A DNA stretch of 64,000 nucleotides from Sandaracinus amylolyticus. Its GTDB lineage: Bacteria > Myxococcota_A > Polyangia > Polyangiales > Sandaracinaceae. The stretch covers positions 7,254,001 through 7,318,000 of the forward strand of contig NZ_CP070225.1 of the NCBI RefSeq assembly GCF_021631985.1, written 5' to 3'. A program made the position numbers and the translations under genes. Of this stretch, positions 34,179 to 41,323 are shown in pieces (positions within the stretch are counted from its first letter, which is position 1; each line of letters starts with the position of its first letter). Under the pieces are notes generated by a model. It did no database searches. It was given only the letters and a program-made list of their open reading frames with translations, and was not told where the DNA came from.

Positions 34179-35308
34179 CACGACCCCGCCAGAGTGGAGA
34201 TGAGCCCACCGAGGAACCCGCCCGTACGGCTGTTGCTCTCGTCGCTGACCTGCGAGGGATCGCGCGTACCCGGGTACTGCCCCGTGCGGCCCGCCGCGAG
34301 GCGCTCGCGGTTGTCATACGCCTGCTGACGCGACTGCGCGCGCGACTGCCGCGTCATGTTGCGGCGATCGGTGTTGCGCTGGTTGACGCCCATCTGCGTC
34401 TCGGTGCGCCAGCGGTTGAAGTTGTCGATCGCGTCGCGCCGACCAGCATCCTGCGCGTAGCTCTGCCCGTAGTACTGCGAGCCGAGAGCGCCGACGCCCT
34501 GCATCGCCTGCAAGGCACGCTGCTGCGCTGCGATCCGCTGCTGCGCGTCCGCGGTCGACAGTCCCATCGCGTTCGCCTGCTGTGCCGCGAGCCGCGACGC
34601 GAGAGCAGCGCCGCTGCCGCCCATCCCGCGCGCCTCGAGCGCAGCAAGGTCGGCATCACGCATCGCGCGCGTGGCCATGCCGGTCTGTTGCCGCTGGAGC
34701 TGCGCAGCGGCGCGATCGGCATCGGTCATCCCGCCCGACTGATAGACGTTCTGCATCGCCCGCAGCGCGTCGGTGATGTAGGCGTCATTGCCCGCGGCCC
34801 GACCCGCTTCCGAGCGCTGCGGGAGGTCGGGGAGCGTCTCCTCCTCGTACTGGACCCACAGGTCATCAGCGCTCGGTGCGTAGGTCTCGGCCTGGCCCCA
34901 CCACCCTTGCCGCTCGGCCTGCTCGCGACGTCGGCGGTAGTCGGCCGCTCGAGCGGTCGCGCCCGAGATGTCGCCCCACAGGAACGTGCCGGCGCTCGAC
35001 TCGTCGAAGTCCGAGAGCCCCGAAACGCCAAGCTGCGAATCGCTCGCCTGGTTCGGGTTGCCGCTGCGCAGACCGCCCATGCGCCCCGAGTCCGCATCGC
35101 GGCGCTGGCGCTCGTAGTCGGGATCGTTCGGGTCGTACGTCGGGCGCTGCTGCGAGGCCCACTCGTCGTAGTAGGCGTTCCCGCCCGCGCCGCCCGATGG
35201 GCCGCTTGGCGTGGCCTGCGACTGCGCGCGCGCGTACTCGCCAGGCGTTGCCCCTGTAAGGTCGTCGAAGCCGTCGCCGTCGTCGTCCTGGAAGCGACGC
35301 GGCGGCAT
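34178..35308 (-). CDS. Gln/Ala-rich phage virion-like protein
   Basis: A 376-residue protein; the ATG overlaps the RHH stop (TGATG). The N-terminus is acidic and disordered (DDDGDGFDDLTGATPGEYA). Residues about 170-350 are long Ala/Gln/Met/Asn-rich helices with the pattern ARGMGGSGAALASRLAAQQA, AQQRIAAQQRALQAMQGVGA and FNRWRTETQMGVNQRN, then a Gly-rich hydrophobic tip (GGFLGGLISTLAG). From general knowledge this composition is typical of small-phage internal virion/DNA-ejection proteins. No capsid or terminase gene accompanies it. The assignment rests on composition and pattern only. Confidence 0.6.
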   Translation of the reverse strand: MPPRRFQDDDGDGFDDLTGATPGEYARAQSQATPSGPSGGAGGNAYYDEWASQQRPTYDPNDPDYERQRRDADSGRMGGLRSGNPNQASDSQLGVSGLSDFDESSAGTFLWGDISGATARAADYRRRREQAERQGWWGQAETYAPSADDLWVQYEEETLPDLPQRSEAGRAAGNDAYITDALRAMQNVYQSGGMTDADRAAAQLQRQQTGMATRAMRDADLAALEARGMGGSGAALASRLAAQQANAMGLSTADAQQRIAAQQRALQAMQGVGALGSQYYGQSYAQDAGRRDAIDNFNRWRTETQMGVNQRNTDRRNMTRQSRAQSRQQAYDNRERLAAGRTGQYPGTRDPSQVSDESNSRTGGFLGGLISTLAGS

Positions 35309-35523
35309 CAGCGCACCATCGACGCCGACTGCCCGGCGCCCTCTCCGTGAAGCATCGCGGCGATCGCGCGCTCCACGAGCTCGGAGCCCGTTCGGCCCTC
35401 GGCCGCGGCTCGCATCTTCAGCTCGCGCGCAAGCTCGGGCGCGACGTACGCCGTGACGTACGCGACAGCGGGCCCGCGCTTACGATCGCGAATGCCTCGC
35501 TCTGACCGTTCGCTCGCACTCAT
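35308..35523 (-). CDS. Ribbon-helix-helix DNA-binding protein
   Basis: A 71-residue protein with a basic N-terminus (SERSERGIRDRKRG) and then a beta strand plus two helices typical of RHH repressors (VAYVTAYVAPELARELKMRA, then AAEGRTGSELVERAIAAMLHG). I use the ATG at 35521-35523; another ATG lies two codons upstream. An extended inverted repeat spans the start codon (35508-35549), consistent with autoregulation. It is the first gene of the overlapping unit that runs through two virion-like genes, the excisionase-like gene and int, and it is a candidate master regulator. Confidence 0.78.
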   Translation of the reverse strand: MSASERSERGIRDRKRGPAVAYVTAYVAPELARELKMRAAAEGRTGSELVERAIAAMLHGEGAGQSASMVR

Positions 35524-35549
35524 GCACATGAAAGTGCGAGCGAGCGAAC
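35508..35549. promoter_or_regulatory. Inverted repeat over the RHH start codon, likely operator
   Basis: Left arm GTTCGCTCGCACT (35508-35520) and right arm AGTGCGAG-CGAG-CGAAC (35533-35549) are perfect complements apart from a four-base insertion in the right arm; the 12 bases between them contain both candidate start codons. RHH repressors commonly bind such sites, so it could block its own transcription or translation. Confidence 0.55.
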
Positions 35550-35642
35550 CGGCTCGCTACTGACTAGTTCGCGTGTCCGTCGGTGTCGCCGCTACCGTCG
35601 CAACTCGTGCAATACGAGCGCAGCTGCAGGGCTCGCACGCCG

Positions 35643-36284
35643 TTACAGTCGGCGATCTCGCGTGGACGCGATCGCCTCCGACGTCGCATACGTGATGGTG
35701 ATCGTGGCAACGCGGGAGCCGGCTCGGCCACTTGCACGCAGCGAGATCGCGCCGCCCTCCCGCGCGGGCCAATCGAGCTGATATCGGGCGTTGCCAGCGA
35801 GCAGACACGCATACCGACCGGCGGCGAGGTTCAGTAGACAGTCCGCGTCCCCGTCATGGGCGTCGCGCGGCGTCCCGTAGCGGTCGGTGAGCTGCCCCGC
35901 GAGATCGCTGAGCGCCTCCTGCAGTGCGGTCTCGCCCTCGGCTTCTGTGCCCAGCGTGATCGCGCAAGCGTGCGAGCCGCATCGGCGCACGTGGGCCCAC
36001 GCGGTGAACCCAACCGGCCTCGGCGTGCGCGAGCATCGACCGCCGTCCGGCGTCGTTCGCCACTCGAGGCGCTCATTCATACAGCGCAGACCCACCGAGC
36101 CGAACGAGCCGCCCAGACGGAACCCTCCGGGTGCAGCTGGGAGCGCCGGAAGCTCGCCTGATTGCGCGCTGGCGGCGAGGACGGCCGGACCAAGCGCGAG
36201 GGCGCCGACGATGACTACGAGCGCGAGTGGTGTTCGCACCTGCGCGATTCTACCGCAGCACACGCGGGTGACGGGCTCGCGCAT
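35643..36284 (-). CDS. Exported Cys-containing protein, unknown
   Basis: A 213-residue protein. The ATG at 36284 overlaps the stop of the lipoprotein gene upstream (ATGA); a GTG at 36239 would give a shorter, more classical signal peptide (MRTPLALVVIVGALALGP, ending ASAQS). The mature part has six or seven Cys (GLRCMNERL, GGRCSRT, RRCGSHACAITLG, DADCLLN, RYACLLAG), suggesting two or three disulfides, and a beta-rich end. I do not recognise the family. It is coupled to the adjacent lipoprotein, so the pair probably works together in the envelope. Confidence 0.65.
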   Translation of the reverse strand: MREPVTRVCCGRIAQVRTPLALVVIVGALALGPAVLAASAQSGELPALPAAPGGFRLGGSFGSVGLRCMNERLEWRTTPDGGRCSRTPRPVGFTAWAHVRRCGSHACAITLGTEAEGETALQEALSDLAGQLTDRYGTPRDAHDGDADCLLNLAAGRYACLLAGNARYQLDWPAREGGAISLRASGRAGSRVATITITYATSEAIASTRDRRL

Positions 36285-36661
36285 CACTCGCTGGCTTGCG
36301 CGTCGAGCGTCACGTTCAGGCGCTGGGCCCATGCGCGAGTCTCGTCGACCGTGCGCAGTGTGTCGGGAAGCACGCGAACGCAGAGCTCGGGCGTGCGGTC
36401 GTTGCAGACGATGACAGTCGTCACCTCGTCTTCGGTCGAGAGCTCGTCACCGAGCCGACCTGGGACATCGCGGCCGCGACGGATCTCTACGAAGTAGACC
36501 GTGCCGCTCTCTGAGTCGCGGGCCCGGCTCTCGATGCGCGCTGTGCGATACGGGGCTGAGCAACCACCCAAGACGAGAGCGCACAACGCCAGCATCGTCG
36601 CGACCAAAAACGCGCCGGCCCGCTCGCGAGGCACGCGTTCAAGGTTTCGTCTCTTGCGCAC
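36284..36661 (-). CDS. Small lipoprotein of the element
   Basis: A 125-residue protein (GTG start) with lipobox LVLGGC (Cys34). The mature part is about 90 residues, beta-rich (GTVYFVEIRRGRD, EVTTVIVCNDRTPELCVRVL), with two Cys that may pair. It is followed by the exported Cys protein in an ATGA overlap. The shared element operator lies 41-60 bases upstream of the start (36702-36721). No known family. Confidence 0.65.
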   Translation of the reverse strand: MRKRRNLERVPRERAGAFLVATMLALCALVLGGCSAPYRTARIESRARDSESGTVYFVEIRRGRDVPGRLGDELSTEDEVTTVIVCNDRTPELCVRVLPDTLRTVDETRAWAQRLNVTLDAQASE

Positions 36662-36701
36662 GGTGTAGCCGCCGACTCTCTCGCGTGGCGCTAGGACCGG
36701 A

Positions 36702-36721
36702 CATCACCCGCGGGGGTGATG
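36702..36721. promoter_or_regulatory. Element operator 1 (TCACC-N6-GGTGA)
   Basis: A perfect 8-bp palindrome CATCACCC-GCGG-GGGTGATG upstream of the lipoprotein/exported-protein pair. The same TCACC-N6-GGTGA core lies upstream of the zinc-ribbon gene (37402-37417) and the SDH-type protease gene (44732-44749). Confidence 0.6.
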
Positions 36722-36744
36722 GCGGCAATCGAGGGCGGTCCCGG

Positions 36745-36854
36745 TGTTTTGTCAGGTTCTGTCTGCAGCGCGCTAGGCGTAGCCGTGGAAGCGCATGAAG
36801 AAGTGAGAAGATCCCGGATCACATCTCAGTGACGCTGACAAAACCGACAGAACC
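36745..36854. repeat. 90-bp imperfect repeat, copy B, with inverted iteron pairs
   Basis: Copy of 33387-33477 in a non-coding stretch. It opens with GTTTTGTC-A-GGTTCTGTC (36746-36763), and after the repeat there is an inverted pair, GACAAAACC-GACAGAACC (36837-36854), so two tandem GGTTYTGTC units face each other about 75 bases apart. This resembles iterons or paired protein-binding sites. It could serve as an origin or as an integration/packaging site; none of these is shown. Confidence 0.55.
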
Positions 36855-36892
36855 TGGAGCGTCGACACTCGGGTGCGTCGGCGATGTCCGAG

Positions 36893-37366
36893 CTACGGCG
36901 CCGTGGTTTCACCGCAAACCGTGCAGTGCACGGGGCCCGTCCAGTCGTCGAGGACTTTGATGCGCTCGTCGGGATGACAGGCGAACGATACGGCTCGCAT
37001 GTCGTTCGTCTCGGCGAGCGGCTCCGGGCGCTCGGGCCTCTCGAACGAGGCGCGGAGCATCCCGCCCGTTCGGTTGAGCGACGCGATCGATCGCTCGAGG
37101 TCATCGAGTGCGGCGCCCACTCCCGTCTGGTCGATCGCGGCTTGGCGCATGTGCACGAGTTGCGCGGGGGTGAACCACGAGGTCTCGGTGTTCGCCGCGA
37201 CGCCGCAGTACGGGCAGTGCAGCTCGGCGACGTCTGAACCGCGGCCCTCGACGTGGAGCCGCTTGAGTTCGCGCTCGCAGGTCGGGCACTCGCGGCGGAG
37301 GTAGCCGTCAGGGTCGAGGGGAAACGAGAGGGATACTTCCGTGATGTCGTCGCCGTGGTCGCTCAT
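36893..37366 (-). CDS. Zinc-ribbon protein, unknown
   Basis: A 157-residue protein with two metal-binding knuckle pairs: RRECPTCERELK with HCPYCGV (residues 27-56), and FACHPDE with HCTVCGE near the C-terminus. A short helix (LVHMRQAAIDQTGVGAALDD) separates them. The opening VSLSFPLDPDGYLRRECPTCE is a pattern seen in small stand-alone zinc-ribbon proteins in other genomes. Element operator 2 lies 36-51 bases upstream. Likely cytoplasmic; function unknown. Confidence 0.7.
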   Translation of the reverse strand: MSDHGDDITEVSLSFPLDPDGYLRRECPTCERELKRLHVEGRGSDVAELHCPYCGVAANTETSWFTPAQLVHMRQAAIDQTGVGAALDDLERSIASLNRTGGMLRASFERPERPEPLAETNDMRAVSFACHPDERIKVLDDWTGPVHCTVCGETTAP

Positions 37367-37401
37367 GCAGCATTGACGTCACCCGAGCAGAGCGTCAGCA
37401 A

Positions 37402-37417
37402 TCACCCCTTGAGGTGA
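37402..37417. promoter_or_regulatory. Element operator 2 (TCACC-N6-GGTGA)
   Basis: TCACCCCTTGAGGTGA upstream of the zinc-ribbon gene. The outer 5-bp arms match the other two sites exactly; the spacer differs. Confidence 0.5.
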
Positions 37418-37681
37418 CTGGACACGTCGTCGAGGCTCTCCGCTTCGCGAACGTGTACACGAGCCGTCCAGCTCGTGTGCTGTGCCGCGTGCCACGCGTG
37501 CCAGTCGCAGCGCTCTTTCCGTCTCGTCGCTGACGGGACCGAGTCCGTGATCAAGACTGCGCGCGCTACTCACCCGCATCGTGGCGCTCGCGGCCGACGG
37601 CGCGACACAGCGATCCCGGGCGAGGGCCTCTGGCGCGCGACGGGCGTGCCTACTGAGGGCGCAGGTCGCTCGCTGCGAGGG
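37418..37681. other. No gene seen
   Basis: Between the zinc-ribbon gene's upstream region and the end of the next minus-strand gene. Frames in this stretch are short, have irregular codon use and lack ribosome binding sites. I see no repeat or RNA gene here. Confidence 0.4.
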
Positions 37682-38197
37682 TCAGGGAGCAGGCGGAATG
37701 TCTTCACGCCTGAACGCCTGACTCCAGTACGTCACGAGGTCCTGACGCCTCAGCCCTGCTCGCACGCGAGACATCGCGACGAACTTCGTCGGAGCCCAGA
37801 TCCACTCCGCCGCCAGTACGACTCGAGAGGGCGCGATGTGCATCCCGGCATGCGCGGCCGCAACACACGCGACGAGCCACAGGTGTGCGGCTCGTTGCGA
37901 ACCACCCTGCGGAACGCGCTGCTGCGCCGCTACGAAGTCCTCCGCGGAGTACGCGCGCACTGCTAACGGTCGTGAGTCGGAGCCCTCCTCAGGAAGCACC
38001 CTCCAGTTGCGCAACTCGTCGCGCACACGGTCCACCGCCGCGCTTGAATCCACGTGCCACACCCACGAGTGAGTCACTTGCAGCGACGTCGGGTCCGTCG
38101 CGTCGGGAATGCACGCGATGACCAGCCAGGGCTGCACGGGTTGCACGTGAGAATCACGGTACGCCACACGCAGTCCTGGTCCGGAGCGACGCTCCAT
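37682..38197 (-). CDS. Hypothetical protein of the element
   Basis: A 171-residue protein from an ATG chosen because the upstream part of the frame is low-complexity. It has a beta segment (WLVIACIPDATD, VTHSWVWHVDSSAAVDRVRDELRNW) and a helical second half with a hydrophobic stretch (AAHLWLVACVAAAHAGMHIA). GC3 is lower than in chromosomal genes. No family recognised. It is divergent from the lipoprotein gene on its right. Confidence 0.5.
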   Translation of the reverse strand: MERRSGPGLRVAYRDSHVQPVQPWLVIACIPDATDPTSLQVTHSWVWHVDSSAAVDRVRDELRNWRVLPEEGSDSRPLAVRAYSAEDFVAAQQRVPQGGSQRAAHLWLVACVAAAHAGMHIAPSRVVLAAEWIWAPTKFVAMSRVRAGLRRQDLVTYWSQAFRREDIPPAP

Positions 38198-38307
38198 GCA
38201 CCTCGGTCTGGCGCGCGTTAGGCCGCTTTGCCCGGAGGTTCCGGTCCGACGCAGCTCACCCGTTTGTGGGATTGTCGTGCGTCTCGCGCGCGCGTTCCAT
38301 CTTCGGC

Positions 38308-38895
38308 ATGCGCCACCAACTGCTGACACTCGTCGCGACGTCGTTCCTTCTTGGCGGATGCCTGAGCGCCTTGCCCACGGCTCGAACGTCCATGCAGGAG
38401 CGAATGGCCGTCTATACAGGGGGACAACGCGTCGCCATGGCCGCGCAATGCACCCCAGCGTGTGGTGCCGGGTCCGAGTGCGTGAACGGAACGTGCATCA
38501 GTTCCGAACTCGCAGCTAGCCGACGGACCGTGTTGGAACGCTGTAGCGACGAGCTGGAAGGCGCTAGGAATCGGGCCAACGACGGCCGGCAATGGGCGTT
38601 CAACCTGGGTTGGGGAGTGCTCGGCGCGGGTGCGCTCGCGTCAGCAACGGGAGCCTGGCAAGCGACGATCGATCCTGACGAGCGCGAAGACGGCGTGATC
38701 TACACGGCCGCAACCTCCGCCGCGGTCACTGCGCTTCTTGGTGCAGTCATCCAGGGCCTCAGCGTGATGTCGTCCGATGGGAGCGCGCGCTACCGGATCC
38801 TGCTCCCACATGTTGAGGCGCTCGAGACCGCGTCGACGACGGACGCGATTCAGCGGATCGTGACCCAAGCGCGTCCGGTCTGCGACCTCCCGTAG
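38308..38895 (+). CDS. Lipoprotein with two hydrophobic segments
   Basis: A 195-residue protein, MRHQLLTLVATSFLLGGC with lipidated Cys18. A Cys-rich knot (CTPACGAGSECVNGTCIS) at about 48-65 resembles the Cys-rich units of myxobacterial surface proteins. Two apolar segments follow (WAFNLGWGVLGAGALASATG and YTAATSAAVTALLGAVIQGL). A degenerate half-match to the element operator (TCACCCGTTTG, about 38255) lies upstream. Envelope protein of unknown function. Confidence 0.65.
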   Translation: MRHQLLTLVATSFLLGGCLSALPTARTSMQERMAVYTGGQRVAMAAQCTPACGAGSECVNGTCISSELAASRRTVLERCSDELEGARNRANDGRQWAFNLGWGVLGAGALASATGAWQATIDPDEREDGVIYTAATSAAVTALLGAVIQGLSVMSSDGSARYRILLPHVEALETASTTDAIQRIVTQARPVCDLP

Positions 38896-38943
38896 CACAC
38901 GACCGCGTCAGACCTCGCGCGTTCGCGCCGACGTCGCGCCTCT

Positions 38944-39285
38944 GTGCCCGACGGAAGCCAGCTCAACCCGAACCGCGCCGAGCGCTGCGCCGCTTGCGGC
39001 GAGCCGCTCGGCCTCGGGCCGTGGTGGTGCATCGAGACGCAGCCATTCCACGAGCGGTGCGCGCCGTGGGAGACGCGCGCGTTCCCGCTCGCGCACGAGC
39101 TTCAACGACTGCGCTCGCTGCGTCGCCGGCTCACGCGCGCGATCGCCGCGATCGACGAGGTCGGGCGCGCGCTGCGCGTCGCGGAGAGGCGCTGGCCGGA
39201 CGGTGCGCTCGATCTCCTCGCAGCATCTCAGCGCGCGATCGAACGCCTCGACGCGAGGATGCGCGAACTCGGATGGCGACGCTGA
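38944..39285 (+). CDS. Small zinc-knuckle plus coiled-coil protein
   Basis: A 113-residue protein (GTG start). The N-terminal metal motif RCAACGEPLG with WWCIETQPFHERCAPW (C-x2-C...C...H-x2-C) is followed by a continuous Arg/Leu-rich helix (LQRLRSLRRRLTRAIAAIDE) likely to form a coiled coil. High GC3 supports coding. Possibly DNA- or phage-protein-binding; no family assigned. Confidence 0.6.
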   Translation: MPDGSQLNPNRAERCAACGEPLGLGPWWCIETQPFHERCAPWETRAFPLAHELQRLRSLRRRLTRAIAAIDEVGRALRVAERRWPDGALDLLAASQRAIERLDARMRELGWRR

Positions 39286-39436
39286 TCGGCCGTCCGCACG
39301 AGCTCCGATCGATCGGCCGATGTCGGTCTACGGGTCTGCTCAGTCACCCACATCCTCGGCAACAAAGCCTCGAACGCGGCTTTCGCGTCGTCATCGTTTT
39401 CGTCTTCCTCGTCGTGCGCCGAGGGGCTCGCGCTCG

Positions 39437-40195
39437 TCAGTTGCGGGGTCCACGCCGTTGGCGCGCGACCTGGTTCGCGACGATGTCGCCCGCGGCGTAC
39501 GTGCGTGAGCCGAAGCGAACCGCCTTGCTGACGACGCCCATCACCTCACGCGCAGCGGCATCCTCCTTGGTGCCGCCGGGAACCATCGGAAGGAACTCCC
39601 CGCCGCAGGCGCGAATCTCGTCGTCGCTCGGCCAGCCCTCCTCCTGGTCGCTTCGGAGTCCATCCGGAACGTCGGCAACCCACGAGGCGGTGCAATCGCC
39701 AGGGTCGTAGCCCTCGTAGCGCTCGAAGAAGTGCTCGGCGAGCAGTCCGCTCGATGCGATGACGAACCAGTCCTCGTCGTGATCGCGGGTTTCGCACCAG
39801 TAGAGCGCGAACGTCGTACGTCGAGGCGACGGCCGGCCAGTCCGGTGCAGCATCGGCTCGATGTCATCCACGACATCACTGATCGCGCGCCAGGCTTTGC
39901 GTTCGACGACCTCCTCCGTCGCGATCACAACGAGGGCGATCTGCACGAGCAGGCCGTCGTCGGTGATGCGACTGGATGACATCTCGACGACGGGTGACTC
40001 GACCTCGCCGCCCGGCTTGAGGATCGACCGCGCGCGCAGCTCGGCGATCGCAGCCTCGAGTCGCTCCAATGACCACGGTTCGCCGTCCTCGTCGCCAAAG
40101 CGTCCAAGGAGCTCATCACGATCGCCATCGAGAATCTCTGCTCCGTCCTCCCAGAGGTCGCGCCAGAGCCAGAGTGCGTCGTCGGATAGCCTCAT
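39437..40195 (-). CDS. Hypothetical acidic protein
   Basis: A 252-residue cytoplasmic protein starting MRLSDDALWLWRDLWEDGAE. The N-terminal 80 residues are helical and look like a small winged-helix or adaptor (DELLGRFGDEDGEPWSLERL, EAAIAELRARSIL). The rest is mixed alpha/beta (TTFALYWCETRDHDEDWFVI). No catalytic motif is evident. It converges with the zinc-knuckle gene. Not recognised. Confidence 0.6.
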   Translation of the reverse strand: MRLSDDALWLWRDLWEDGAEILDGDRDELLGRFGDEDGEPWSLERLEAAIAELRARSILKPGGEVESPVVEMSSSRITDDGLLVQIALVVIATEEVVERKAWRAISDVVDDIEPMLHRTGRPSPRRTTFALYWCETRDHDEDWFVIASSGLLAEHFFERYEGYDPGDCTASWVADVPDGLRSDQEEGWPSDDEIRACGGEFLPMVPGGTKEDAAAREVMGVVSKAVRFGSRTYAAGDIVANQVARQRRGPRN

Positions 40196-40395
40196 CGGCC
40201 CGATGATAGTCCGGGGCGTGGCCGGAAGCGCTACAGGCGCCGGGCGCGGCGAACGCACGCGGACGCCGCTGGAGTCCCTTCGGTGACTCGCGTAGGCGGC
40301 GGAGGGACTGCAGCTACGGACGATGCCGCACTCTCGTCATAGCCGACGCGCCTTGCCAACGGGACGTGCGTTTGTTGGAGCCGTAAGCTCGAACG

Positions 40396-41199
40396 ATGGA
40401 CGACAGCAGCAAGGGCGACGCGGACGAGCTTAGGCGCGCGATCGTGCGAGATGCGGCCGAGACGAAGGCTGCCGGCGAAGTTGTCGGCAACATGAAGCGC
40501 GAGTTCATACTGCAGGTTCTCGGCGCGGTCGCAGCAGCGGGCGGGGCAGCGATGGGCGGTCCGCTCGGGCTTCTCGCGGGACCCGCTGCTACGGTCTTCT
40601 TGCAGGGACTCTTCGCCGCAGTCGAGAGGCACGATGTCGGCCGGAAGGCTCTCGATGCACTGAGCGACAGCGAGGCTATCGCCGCGCTCGCCGCACGCAT
40701 TGAAGAGATCGACGAGCGACTACGCTCGCTTGAGCCGACGGCGAAGGCCGGCGACGTCGCAGCCGTACTCGCGATGTACCTGGACGCGGCGCGCAGCTCT
40801 GCGGACGATGAGAAGCGACGCATCCTTACCAATGCGGTCGTGAACGCCTTCGATGCGAAGCAATACCGCGAGGGCCTAACCCGCCGGCTCTTCGCGATCC
40901 TCAGTCAGATGGAGTATCCCGAGATCTATCTGCTGCGGAGGATCGAAGAAAAGGCGCGTCCGGTCAGTGCCCGTGGTCGTTGGGAGAAGGACGATCGGAT
41001 GCGCCTGCGTCCTTGGTATGACGCGCGCGCGCTCGATTCGACGCTCGCGAGCCGTCTGGTCGACTTGGGACTAATCCTGCGGCTGCACCCACTCGGCGAG
41101 CCGCACCTGCCCGAGAGCTCACCCGATACGGCCGACACGACGATGCTCGGGGAACGACTGCTCGCGCTGGTCGCAGATCGTGCGACGAACCGCGGCTGA
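40396..41199 (+). CDS. Hypothetical protein with Gly/Ala-rich hydrophobic hairpin
   Basis: A 267-residue protein. Residues 37-75 form a Gly/Ala-rich apolar hairpin (LQVLGAVAAAGGAAMGGPLG, then LLAGPAATVFLQGLFAAV) that could insert in a membrane. Residues 85-180 are strongly helical (AALAARIEEIDERLRSLEP, DEKRRILTNAVVNAFDA). The C-terminus is winged-helix-like (LASRLVDLGLILRLHPLG). Membrane-hairpin plus helical bundle architectures occur among phage-defence effectors, but nothing here is diagnostic. Confidence 0.6.
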   Translation: MDDSSKGDADELRRAIVRDAAETKAAGEVVGNMKREFILQVLGAVAAAGGAAMGGPLGLLAGPAATVFLQGLFAAVERHDVGRKALDALSDSEAIAALAARIEEIDERLRSLEPTAKAGDVAAVLAMYLDAARSSADDEKRRILTNAVVNAFDAKQYREGLTRRLFAILSQMEYPEIYLLRRIEEKARPVSARGRWEKDDRMRLRPWYDARALDSTLASRLVDLGLILRLHPLGEPHLPESSPDTADTTMLGERLLALVADRATNRG

Positions 41200-41323
41200 C
41201 TCCGGTGGCGCCGTCAGTGCCCGCGACGTTCTCTTCAACGAGCGCTAGCAAGCACGAGCTTCCAGGACGGAAAGCTGCTCGGCGTGCTTGCGTCCCGGGC
41301 GGTGCTGCACGCTTACTCCGAGC

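Noticed and set aside
33342..36854. CRISPR array or tandem repeat array in the element
   Set aside because: There are only paired 9-mers and one duplicated 90-bp segment; no regularly spaced repeats or spacers are present.
37379..37579. A 66-residue minus-strand frame upstream of the zinc-ribbon gene
   Set aside because: It contains the operator, has no ribosome binding site and has irregular codon use.
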